DNA of 5,864 bases, taken from Methylococcaceae bacterium (GTDB lineage Bacteria; Pseudomonadota; Gammaproteobacteria; Methylococcales; Methylomonadaceae). Below are positions 1-5,864 of the stretch, piece by piece. Both the position numbers and the translations under genes were made by a program. The first letter of the stretch is position 1. Each line of letters opens with the position of its first letter. A model generated the notes under the pieces. It ran no database searches, was not told the origin of the DNA, and worked only from the letters and a program-made list of their open reading frames with translations. The stretch is from contig JAUXDP010000203.1 in assembly GCA_030618325.1 (NCBI GenBank), positions 1-5,864 on the forward strand. Direction: 5' to 3'.

Positions 1-1172
1 TAAATCCCTCTGCGTTCTGGTTCCAGCTCTTCTATAATTTCCATCGCTCTAATTTTTGGTGCACCTGTAATTGAGCCGCCAGGGAAGCAGCTTCTCAACA
101 AATCAAGTGCATGTTGCCCTGCATCCAAAATCCCTGTTATTGTACTTACCAAATGATGTACCGTGGCATAGCTTTCAACAGCAAATAATTCCGGCACCTT
201 TACTGATCCAGGTTGACAAGTCTTACTTAAGTCATTGCGCAACAAATCCACAATCATGACATTTTCTGCTCTGTCCTTTTTACTATTCTGCAATTGCTTG
301 ACTTGCTGCTGATCCTCTACCAAATCTTGTTTGCGTGGCCGGGTTCCTTTAATGGGTTTGGTTTCAACAAGACCTTGCTTAACTTTGAGAAACCGCTCAG
401 GTGAAGAACTCAATATCTGAACACCCGGAATATTTAGATAACAACTGAACGGTGCGGCATTTATCTCTCGAAGTTTCTGATAGGCAAGCCACGGATCACC
501 TTGGCAATCTGCTGCAAAGCGCTGGGTAAGATTGACTTGATAACAATCACCTTCACGCAAATAGTGTTTAATCCGAGAGAACGCTTGAGCATATTCTGTC
601 TGCCTCATATTTGCAGTCACTTCACCTAAAACCTGAAAATCAGCTTGTTCCTGCTCTGTTGGAATAACACTGAATTGATCTAGTAATTGTGACCAGTTAA
701 CTGAAGGATGATCCTGGCCCACTAACCAGCTTTTCTGAAGCTTGTGATCGACAATCACCGCCCATAGATAAATACCTACCGCCATTTCAGGAATATTCTC
801 AGTATTTGCAGCTAAGACCGGTAATTTTTCCAGTTGACGTGCTAAATCATAAGAAAAATAGCCTATTGCACCACCATTAAATGGCAAATCATCAAGAGTA
901 GGTAGTTGCTCGCCAAGTTGCTGTTTAACCAGTAGAAAAGAATCCTCCTTTGATCGCTTGACTAAACCATCCCGACAAATTTCAGTTTCATCACCCCGTG
1001 TCACCAAAGTACAGATTGGGTCTGCCGCTAAAATATCATAACGACCTTGCTGACTATAAGGGGCACCACTATCAAGAAAAACTGACCAAGGTACTCCGGC
1101 CAGAGGAGCAAATAATTTTGCGCTATCTGGAAAATAAGGTAATGGCTGACGTTTTAATTTAGGCAAAGACAT
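1..1172 (-). CDS. pabB: Aminodeoxychorismate synthase component I (PabB), 3' end cut by left edge
   Basis: PabB converts chorismate to 4-amino-4-deoxychorismate in the cytoplasm, using ammonia from the PabA glutaminase; PabC then releases p-aminobenzoate. The frame stays open from the ATG at 1172 to the left edge, giving 390 residues; E. coli PabB has 453, so roughly the last 60 are outside. The translation aligns with E. coli PabB by eye. Visible motifs are FLDSGAP (32-38, N-terminal regulatory region), TKPIKGT with Lys275 (the family's catalytic lysine, Lys274 in E. coli; anthranilate synthases have PIAGT here), VHHLVST with the His pair 339-340, and GGSITGAPK (365-373) followed by MEIIEELEP. 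Lys275 separates it from TrpE. No glutaminase domain is seen, so PabA must be encoded elsewhere. It is the last visible gene of a three-gene operon, 9 bases after the preceding stop, with no good Shine-Dalgarno, so it is probably translationally coupled. The neighbours suggest it supplies pABA for tetrahydromethanopterin as well as folate. Confidence 0.96.
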   Translation of the reverse strand, partial: MSLPKLKRQPLPYFPDSAKLFAPLAGVPWSVFLDSGAPYSQQGRYDILAADPICTLVTRGDETEICRDGLVKRSKEDSFLLVKQQLGEQLPTLDDLPFNGGAIGYFSYDLARQLEKLPVLAANTENIPEMAVGIYLWAVIVDHKLQKSWLVGQDHPSVNWSQLLDQFSVIPTEQEQADFQVLGEVTANMRQTEYAQAFSRIKHYLREGDCYQVNLTQRFAADCQGDPWLAYQKLREINAAPFSCYLNIPGVQILSSSPERFLKVKQGLVETKPIKGTRPRKQDLVEDQQQVKQLQNSKKDRAENVMIVDLLRNDLSKTCQPGSVKVPELFAVESYATVHHLVSTITGILDAGQHALDLLRSCFPGGSITGAPKIRAMEIIEELEPERRGI

Positions 1173-1181
1173 TAATCGTTT

Positions 1182-2228
1182 TCAGACAGACGAGCCTGCC
1201 AAACATCCAACTGAAACAGCCGGTGCGCAATCGGCAATACTAATTTCGTAATCATTGACAGAACATTCAAATAACTCACTAAAATCAATATAGGGATGAC
1301 CCAACTGATTTGCAAGCTGCTTCACCAGAAATCGGCCGATTCCCGCTCCAATAAAATAGTCATCAGGAGCCAAAATAGCTCTGGAAAGTTGTTTTTCGCA
1401 AGCCCGCTGGATTTTGATTAACTGCTTTGAACGAATATTTTTTGCCAATTGTAGCCATGCCGATTTTTCTTCAACGACATAGTCATAGCCAATCATCCGT
1501 GCCAAACGCCTAGCACTTGAGGTAAAATCTTTTGCAGCACCATCAGCGGTATCTGCTTGGTCATGGGCTTCATTAAGTTCGCCTGTTAATCGGTAAATAT
1601 CTGCCATCGTAGCAAAATACTCAGCCATCAACCCAACTCGACTACCCTTAAATTCCGTATATTGTGATACCGCCATCACTGGAGTGCGAACAATCCCAGT
1701 ATAAACTAATTCTTCTGATACCAGACGTTCAAAATCAGTAAATCCTTGTGCTGAAACATTTGAGTTACTGCATACTAAAATATCTGTTGTCGTACTACCA
1801 ATATCGATAAATAGACCATTGTTAGTCTTTTGTGCCGCAAAAGTTGCACTGGCTACCCAGTTGGCTGAGGCAATGGCTTCGACAGCTTCAGTACCAAATT
1901 TTTCCGGCGCTAAAAAACCCTTATTCCCAGCAAATATTTTAATTTTTTCACCACCAAATCGTTGCTGTATTATCTGTACAATTGCATTCACACCCTGCTC
2001 TCGGCTTTCAAACAGGTCTACCAGCTCACCAGTCATCGTAATCGCATGTAGTGCTGACTTAAAAGGAATTTTTCTGCCAACAGCTTCAATCGCCATTTCT
2101 AGTTCATTCATCCCCTTCCATAAAGGACATGACACTTGAATCACTTTAGTAACGACCCCAGCGGGCTCAATTGCGGCCGCCTTCAAGTGCGCTCCTCCGA
2201 TATCCCATCCTATGATGTACTCGTGCAT
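1182..2228 (-). CDS. H4MPT-linked C1 transfer pathway protein (hydantoinase/oxoprolinase-like, MfnF-like)
   Basis: This 348-residue protein belongs to the hydantoinase A/oxoprolinase branch of the ASKHA (actin/Hsp70/sugar kinase) fold, in the group annotated as H4MPT-linked C1 transfer pathway protein. The first phosphate loop is GWDIGGAHLK (7-16), the second is FIDIGSTTTDI (140-150), and an adenosine-type motif FIGAGIGRF lies at 292-300. Family-like stretches are MTGELVDLF (65-73) and YFATMADIYRLTGEL (204-218). The methanogen homologue MfnF joins the aminomethylfuran unit to gamma-glutamyl-tyramine during methanofuran synthesis. By inference this protein does the matching step for bacterial methylofuran, probably with tyramine or tyrosine as the ring donor. 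It starts at an ATG 7 bases after the ATP-grasp gene's stop and ends 9 bases before pabB. A clear Shine-Dalgarno is absent, which suggests coupled translation. Family membership is firm; the exact reaction in bacteria is inferred. It is not a full hydantoinase or oxoprolinase subunit, being about half their length. Confidence 0.88.
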   Translation of the reverse strand: MHEYIIGWDIGGAHLKAAAIEPAGVVTKVIQVSCPLWKGMNELEMAIEAVGRKIPFKSALHAITMTGELVDLFESREQGVNAIVQIIQQRFGGEKIKIFAGNKGFLAPEKFGTEAVEAIASANWVASATFAAQKTNNGLFIDIGSTTTDILVCSNSNVSAQGFTDFERLVSEELVYTGIVRTPVMAVSQYTEFKGSRVGLMAEYFATMADIYRLTGELNEAHDQADTADGAAKDFTSSARRLARMIGYDYVVEEKSAWLQLAKNIRSKQLIKIQRACEKQLSRAILAPDDYFIGAGIGRFLVKQLANQLGHPYIDFSELFECSVNDYEISIADCAPAVSVGCLAGSSV

Positions 2229-2235
2229 TAATCTA

Positions 2236-3231
2236 TCACTTTATATGTATTGTTACTGGTTGATCTTTAGTCATTTTAATATCAGGTTCGCCATTAATTA
2301 GTTGCAACACATTTTCGGCTAGGTTGAAACCTAACGCTTCTTTTATACCAACATAAGAAGTCGTCAATCGGGGATTGATTTCCAAAACTTTTGGTCCTGT
2401 TGAAGTTGCTATCAGGTCTATGCCAACATAACCCCATAAATTGGGAATAGCGTCAGCGATAGCTTCTATCATTTCGTTAAATATCGGTTTTTGCTCAGTG
2501 GCACAATTGACGATGCAAGCCGTTAACGAAAATTGCTGCCGTTCAATGTTAATTTGCTGTTCATTACAACAAATTAACCAGGCGCGTCTCTGTTTAAACA
2601 AGCAGGATAAACTGATGGGTCGACCTTCAACATAGGGCTGAATAATATAATCACCCGTATTTACTACATTTGTAGTGACTTGTTCATATTCAGCTATATT
2701 GCTGACAATGAAACTATTCTCGCAACCTACACCATCAATAGGCTTGATAACGCAAGTATCATTTGGTTGCCATAGATAATCTGAAAGTGTGCTGGTTAAA
2801 ATAGCCGGAATTTGATTATCACTTAAGTAATTAAATGTTGATAATTTATTACCAGTGATTTCCACTGCTACAGCATCAGTATTTAATAGTAGAGTATTCG
2901 AATCTGAAACAATTTCACAGAGTTCTGCCAATATACCACCCGATTCAGGAGCAATCGGCCAAACAGCATCACAATAATGACACAAATCAGTAAAAATACT
3001 TTTTATATCTGAGTCTTTAGCAACTTGAATCAAATTGACATTGTTAAATTGCAAAAAAAAATGCTCTGATAACCTGTAATCACGGGTAATATACAATTCT
3101 ACTCCGAATTGCGTGGAAAGATCTTTTGTTAATGCTTGCAACATCAACTCACCTTCCCTGATTAGGCTTTCAGGTAAAACTTGATCACTCATTCCGCCAC
3201 CGGAAATGTATTCAAAGACGAAAATTTTCAT
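2236..3231 (-). CDS. ATP-grasp ligase, probably methylofuran/methanofuran biosynthesis (MfnD-like)
   Basis: This 331-residue protein has the ATP-grasp fold. The N-terminal pre-ATP domain opens with KIFVFEYISGGG (2-13), typical of this group. Two ATP-binding lysines are likely: Lys129 in GNKL and Lys163 in VIKPIDGVGCEN, whose small glycine loop follows. IIQPYVEG (196-203) is the hinge, and Asp272 (YVGIDL), Glu284 and Asn286 (LEINPRLTTSYVG) are the expected metal ligands, so the enzyme looks active. In methanogens MfnD ligates glutamate to tyramine. Here a glutamate ligase step in methylofuran assembly is inferred from resemblance and from the MfnF-like gene next door. The start is set at the ATG at 3231. 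A TTG 21 bases further upstream (3252) is in frame but lies across the start of the divergent gene, and the family normally begins at MKIF. The gene heads the minus-strand operon. A nine-base T run in its coding strand (3053-3061) is a possible slippage or sequencing-error site. Confidence 0.87.
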   Translation of the reverse strand: MKIFVFEYISGGGMSDQVLPESLIREGELMLQALTKDLSTQFGVELYITRDYRLSEHFFLQFNNVNLIQVAKDSDIKSIFTDLCHYCDAVWPIAPESGGILAELCEIVSDSNTLLLNTDAVAVEITGNKLSTFNYLSDNQIPAILTSTLSDYLWQPNDTCVIKPIDGVGCENSFIVSNIAEYEQVTTNVVNTGDYIIQPYVEGRPISLSCLFKQRRAWLICCNEQQINIERQQFSLTACIVNCATEQKPIFNEMIEAIADAIPNLWGYVGIDLIATSTGPKVLEINPRLTTSYVGIKEALGFNLAENVLQLINGEPDIKMTKDQPVTIHIK

Positions 3232-3246
3232 ATTACAAAAAAGACC
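3232..3246. promoter_or_regulatory. 15-base divergent intergenic region between C1 cofactor genes
   Basis: Only 15 bases separate the ATG at 3231 (minus strand) from the ATG at 3247 (plus strand). This is too short to hold two ordinary promoters with leaders. No convincing -35/-10 pair was found for either direction, and neither start has a strong Shine-Dalgarno; an AAAGA stretch just before 3247 is the best on the plus strand. The promoters therefore probably lie inside the opposite gene's first codons, or the transcripts are very short-leadered. The regulatory role is inferred from geometry alone. Confidence 0.4.
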
Positions 3247-3957
3247 ATGCAAATAATCCCAGTCATTGATTTAAAAGACGGCGAAGTTGTTCACGCACGG
3301 CTTGGGAATCGGCAACAATACCAGCCTATTAAATCATCATTATGCAAATCCTCAGATATTTTCGATGTCATTAACACATTTCTAGAGTTATACCCGTTTG
3401 ATATTATCTATATCGCAGACCTGAATGCGCTGACCAATAATGGCAACCACCACATTCTATTGGATGAGGTATTAAACCATTTCTCAAACATCACTTTCTG
3501 GATTGATGCCGGATACCATCAACCTTACAAATTATTTCGCCAAAAAAATTATCTACCCGTGATAGGTAGCGAATCGTGTCAAGATAACAATCTTCCTGAG
3601 ATCAAAGCTATTGATGAAAAATTTATTCTTTCACTGGATTTTTCCTTAACCAATCCATTAGGCCCAAAAGAACTATTTGAGAATCCAGAAATTTGGCCAA
3701 AGCACGTCATCATTATGACTTTGGGGCGAGTAGGAAGCAATACTGGGCCAGCGATAACGATGCTACAAAATTATTGTAACGATTACCCGGAAAAAAACTT
3801 TATTGCTGCTGGAGGAATTAGAAATATTGCGGATCTTATTCTATTAAAAGAAATGGGGATTACTCACTCACTCGTTGCTAGTGCGCTACATTCTGGCATA
3901 ATTTCTGTGGGAAATATCAACAACCTTGAGACAAAAAACAAGTTCATCCGTTACTGA
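3247..3957 (+). CDS. HisA/HisF-related TIM-barrel protein, probable C1-cofactor biosynthesis enzyme
   Basis: This 236-residue protein is a half-barrel-repeat (beta/alpha)8 protein of the HisA/HisF superfamily. It belongs to the divergent hisA/hisF-related group found in methanogens and H4MPT-using methylotrophs, not to histidine synthesis. It begins IIPVIDLKDGEVVHARLG (3-20), with Asp8 in the place of the first catalytic aspartate of HisA. Asp131 in LSLDFS matches the second. The phosphate-binding loops are AAGGIRN (187-193) and ASALHSG (211-217), and an extra glycine-rich stretch, TLGRVGSNTGP, lies at 158-168. The loop after strand 1 reads GNRQQYQPIKS (20-30) instead of the usual HisA loop, so the substrate probably differs. 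The reaction is unknown. The start at 3247 is chosen because the protein then begins like HisA; a TTG at 3181 would add 22 unrelated residues over the opposite gene. It diverges from the MfnD/MfnF/PabB-like operon and faces a convergent gene downstream. A role in methylofuran or H4MPT synthesis is inferred from context. Confidence 0.85.
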   Translation: MQIIPVIDLKDGEVVHARLGNRQQYQPIKSSLCKSSDIFDVINTFLELYPFDIIYIADLNALTNNGNHHILLDEVLNHFSNITFWIDAGYHQPYKLFRQKNYLPVIGSESCQDNNLPEIKAIDEKFILSLDFSLTNPLGPKELFENPEIWPKHVIIMTLGRVGSNTGPAITMLQNYCNDYPEKNFIAAGGIRNIADLILLKEMGITHSLVASALHSGIISVGNINNLETKNKFIRY

Positions 3958-4106
3958 TTATTGGCCAGTTTCCCTTAGTAATGACACTAGTACAATCATA
4001 ATTAATTCTGTTTGAACAGACGAAGTACCGGTTTCCTGACTTGAATTTACACTCCATAATCATTTCGTCACTAGGGTTTCTTCGTCAAATCGTATCCCTG
4101 AGGCTC
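3958..4106. other. Convergent intergenic region with small inverted and direct repeats
   Basis: These 149 bases separate the ends of two convergent genes. No credible ORF or recognisable RNA gene was seen. GACGAAG at 4019-4025 is complementary to CTTCGTC at 4080-4086, and its first six bases also pair with TTCGTC at 4064-4069. TTCGTCA occurs directly repeated at 4064-4070 and 4081-4087, 17 bases apart. Alternative hairpins with loops of about 40 or 55 bases could therefore form, but the stems are short. There is no GC-rich hairpin followed by a T run, so a classical intrinsic terminator is not evident for either gene. Confidence 0.4.
4007..4020. repeat. 14-base palindrome, possible weak terminator
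   Basis: TCTGTTTGAACAGA has two perfect 6-base arms around a TG centre. Read on the minus strand it lies about 90 bases past the stop of the gene ending at 4107 and is followed by an AT-rich stretch (AATTAATTATGATT) with no true T run. The stem has few G-C pairs. It could act as a weak terminator or a protein-binding site; neither is shown by the sequence. It is not a LexA box, because the spacing between CTGT and ACAG is 4 rather than 8 bases. Confidence 0.25.
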
Positions 4107-5570
4107 TTACGCAGAATCTTTATTAGGAACTAACGATAATTCAAGTTCAGATTGCTTTGGAGTTAAGTCGCCTGCCTCCCTTCCAAAACGAGCTTTGTCT
4201 TGTGATAACTCTACTTTTTCTGGTGTTTTCTGCTTCTGTTTCAGATGGGTAACATAGTCTCTACTTTGCTTAGTTTGTTTGCTCATATTAGGCAATTCAT
4301 TCAAAGTATTTGCCATGAGTTCGTAGGCGGGAATGAGTTCTTCATAATCTGGAAAATCTTTGTGAAACCCCTTGATTAACTGCACGACAGAATGCGGATC
4401 GCCGTTTTCTTCACACGCTTTTGCTATGGCAAAACTTAGTTCTGGGCTATTCAGTGCATAGTTGGCATTTTCTCGCAACAACTGTTTGTAACTCATCATC
4501 AACTTATAAGATTGTTGATTTTTTTCTAAAAACCATAGATAAACAGAAGCAAACTTATTGATCTGCGGCGTATTTTTAGTTGCGAGTAAAAATTTGAAGA
4601 ATTCACGATTTAGGGTGTCGTTATTTGGGTATTCTTTTACTGCACGGGAAAACAATTTTACCGCTTGATCATAGCGCCCTTCTTTAACCGTTATTTTAAT
4701 CTTGGCTAATGTTCGCACTGGACCCGTTCGAGCTGTTTTTCTTTCACCATGGTCCTCTCGCGCAGTAAACCCTAAATTACCTTGGTATTGAAAAAGCATA
4801 TAGCCCATGATATGAAAAAGTACAATCGTATAATAATTGCTTGCCATTGATTGTAATGTTCTGGATAGGAATGAAAAGTTGCCCCACATAGCTTCTTCTA
4901 TCACTCCAATCGAAGCAAACATAATCATAATAATGCACAGCAGTAAAGCATAAGGCAATCCAATTGAATTAATTAATTTTATTTGGTTAAGGGGATTTAT
5001 AGCCGCCAAAACACTATCATTCATGACAAAAATAATGAATGTAGCTGGCAGTGTAATGACTAATACACCACTTAGTAGGATCGCTATGGCTGTTCCTAAA
5101 TAGTTAGATACAAAACCAATAGAGCCTGCCACAATTACTGCCATAACAAATAGTTTCCACAATAGCGAAGAACTATCACCCTCTGCTGCAATAATGTCGG
5201 GAGCTTTCATCATGCCATTAGCCGTCTCTTGCAAACAACTAAAGCTGTATTTAAGTAAAGTACCTGTCAAAACAATGTAGATTAAAAACCCATAGGGCAC
5301 ATAGGTAACTACAGATGTTAACAATGACAACACTATGATTATTATCAAAGACTGGGTATTTAACGGATAGCGAAATGCTTTATCAAAACGATTCCAAAAT
5401 GGTTCCGCTTGATTGACTGAGCCTAGACTTTCGACTTCCCGTTCACAAGTAAAACACTTAGATTGTTCCCCATGTTTTCCTTCATCAATACAGTTATCAC
5501 ATAAAGTCACAGAACAATGATGACACGCATAAGTCGCAGGGGCGACTGGGTGGTATTTACAATAATTCAT
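4107..5570 (-). CDS. B-box-like zinc finger, multi-pass membrane protein with C-terminal TPR-like repeats
   Basis: This 487-residue protein has no function I recognise. Residues 1-45 form a B-box-like double zinc site: Cys4, His7, Cys16, Cys19, Cys24, Cys27, His33, Cys39 and Cys42, spaced as CxxH, CxxC, CxxC and CxxC. About six hydrophobic segments follow, near 72-90, 93-108, 138-154, 157-183, 204-224 and 247-262; this part recalls DUF4013-type integral membrane domains. There is no cleavable signal peptide. From about 283 the protein is soluble and helical, with a good TPR unit (KIKITVKEGRYDQAVKLFSRA, 290-310, then VKEYPNN) and further TPR-like helices to about 428. The tail (431-487) is charged, rich in K, Q and E, and probably disordered. 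The zinc and TPR parts should lie on the same side of the membrane, probably the cytoplasm, given an even segment number. The start at 5570 is supported by an AGGGAG site and the TAATG overlap with the gene before it. A scaffold or assembly role is a guess from domain types only. Confidence 0.85.
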   Translation of the reverse strand: MNYCKYHPVAPATYACHHCSVTLCDNCIDEGKHGEQSKCFTCEREVESLGSVNQAEPFWNRFDKAFRYPLNTQSLIIIIVLSLLTSVVTYVPYGFLIYIVLTGTLLKYSFSCLQETANGMMKAPDIIAAEGDSSSLLWKLFVMAVIVAGSIGFVSNYLGTAIAILLSGVLVITLPATFIIFVMNDSVLAAINPLNQIKLINSIGLPYALLLCIIMIMFASIGVIEEAMWGNFSFLSRTLQSMASNYYTIVLFHIMGYMLFQYQGNLGFTAREDHGERKTARTGPVRTLAKIKITVKEGRYDQAVKLFSRAVKEYPNNDTLNREFFKFLLATKNTPQINKFASVYLWFLEKNQQSYKLMMSYKQLLRENANYALNSPELSFAIAKACEENGDPHSVVQLIKGFHKDFPDYEELIPAYELMANTLNELPNMSKQTKQSRDYVTHLKQKQKTPEKVELSQDKARFGREAGDLTPKQSELELSLVPNKDSA

Positions 5571-5864
5571 TAGATACTCCCTGTTATCAAAGCATCGGCA
5601 TATTTTTCATATTGCTGTGTCTTGGTAGTATTTTTTAGCTTTTTATAGATCAATGAAATTTTTCGAGCTAGAACTCCTAAAGATTGATGTTGGCTAGTAT
5701 TGCGATGTAGATGGTTGAATATCTCTTCTGCAGCATTTAGATGATCAACGGTTGAAAAAATCATACCCAAAGTTATGGCGCTATCTTCATCTAACAAAGA
5801 TTGTTGCTTAGGATTTTCTTGCCATATTACTTTAAGCTTAGAGATGTCCTGATTACTCGGTGGG
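5570..5864 (-). CDS. C-terminal part of a TPR-like protein, 5' end beyond right edge
   Basis: An open frame enters from the right edge and runs 97 residues to a TAA at 5572-5570. There is no in-frame ATG in the visible part, so the gene starts outside the window; a TTG at 5797 is an internal leucine codon rather than a likely start. The visible part holds two TPR-like helical pairs: one around ITLGMIFSTVDHLNAAEEIF, the other around LARKISLIYKKL and QYEKYADALI. The function cannot be named. The stop codon shares its last A with the ATG of the downstream zinc-finger/membrane gene (TAATG), so the two are co-transcribed and probably translationally coupled. Since both carry TPR-like repeats, they may act in one complex; this is inference. 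Confidence 0.75.
   Translation of the reverse strand, partial: PPSNQDISKLKVIWQENPKQQSLLDEDSAITLGMIFSTVDHLNAAEEIFNHLHRNTSQHQSLGVLARKISLIYKKLKNTTKTQQYEKYADALITGSI
5577..5582 (-). promoter_or_regulatory. Shine-Dalgarno site of the zinc-finger/membrane protein gene
   Basis: AGGGAG on the minus strand lies 6 bases before the ATG at 5570 and inside the 3' end of the upstream gene. It is the clearest ribosome-binding site in the window and settles the start of the 487-residue protein. Confidence 0.7.

Noticed and set aside
71..259. A 62-residue plus-strand ORF
   Set aside because: It lies antisense inside pabB, where the minus strand gives unmistakable PabB motifs; its own product resembles nothing.
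1..1172. Anthranilate synthase (TrpE) or isochorismate synthase as the identity of the left-edge gene
   Set aside because: The PIKGT motif with Lys275 and close resemblance to E. coli PabB throughout favour aminodeoxychorismate synthase.
1819..2139. A 106-residue plus-strand ORF
   Set aside because: It is the antisense shadow of the MfnF-like gene across its conserved N-terminal half.
2441..2635. A 64-residue plus-strand ORF
   Set aside because: It lies antisense inside the ATP-grasp gene, with no motif or ribosome-binding site.
3181..3210. Possible plus-strand promoter TTGATC with a -10 near 3205
   Set aside because: The -10 candidates match the consensus poorly at all reasonable spacings.
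3181..3246. Longer TTG start for the HisA-like protein
   Set aside because: It adds 22 residues unlike HisA and overlaps the opposite gene; the ATG at 3247 begins the protein exactly where the first beta strand should start.
3232..3252. TTG start at 3252 for the ATP-grasp protein
   Set aside because: The ATG at 3231 gives the family's usual MKIF beginning; the seven extra residues overlap the divergent start codon.
1..5864. CRISPR array, tRNA, rRNA, insertion sequence or phage genes
   Set aside because: No repeat-spacer pattern, tRNA-like cloverleaf, terminal inverted repeats, transposase or integrase motifs were seen on either strand.

Overview
The window looks like chromosome of an AT-rich gammaproteobacterial methylotroph, most likely a Methylococcales-type methanotroph. 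A lower-GC methylotroph such as Methylophaga cannot be excluded. The basis is a cluster of protein families typical of tetrahydromethanopterin (H4MPT)/methanofuran-dependent C1 metabolism: a hydantoinase/oxoprolinase-like 'H4MPT-linked C1 transfer' protein, an ATP-grasp ligase of the tyramine-glutamate ligase type, and a HisA/HisF-related TIM-barrel protein. These sit beside a PabB that closely resembles the enterobacterial enzyme. Assignments come from motif reading and memory of the families, not from a search.

Layout. Positions 1-3231 (minus strand) hold a tight three-gene operon read right to left: ATP-grasp ligase (3231-2236), ASKHA-fold MfnF-like protein (2228-1182) and aminodeoxychorismate synthase component I, PabB (1172 to beyond the left edge). 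The gaps are only 7 and 9 bases. At 3247-3957 (plus strand) lies the HisA-like TIM-barrel gene. It diverges from the operon with just 15 bases between the two start codons. Positions 3958-4106 are a 149-base convergent intergenic region with small inverted repeats and no gene. Positions 4107-5864 (minus strand) hold a second, unrelated-looking operon. Its downstream gene encodes a membrane protein with a B-box-like zinc domain, about six membrane segments and TPR-like repeats. Its upstream gene, cut by the right edge, encodes a TPR-like protein. The two overlap by one base (TAATG).

How the genes fit together. The ATP-grasp and ASKHA proteins resemble methanogen MfnD and MfnF, which attach glutamate to tyramine and join that product to the furan unit of methanofuran. 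In methylotrophic bacteria the equivalent cofactor is methylofuran. PabB makes the precursor of p-aminobenzoate, which is needed for both folate and H4MPT. The divergent HisA-like protein keeps the two aspartates and phosphate loops of the HisA fold but has no known reaction; its position suggests a step in making one of the same C1 carriers. The right-hand operon has no visible link to this pathway and its function is unknown.

The most interesting points are the HisA-like enzyme of unknown chemistry, the promoter-less-looking 15-base divergent junction, and the zinc finger/membrane/TPR fusion protein.
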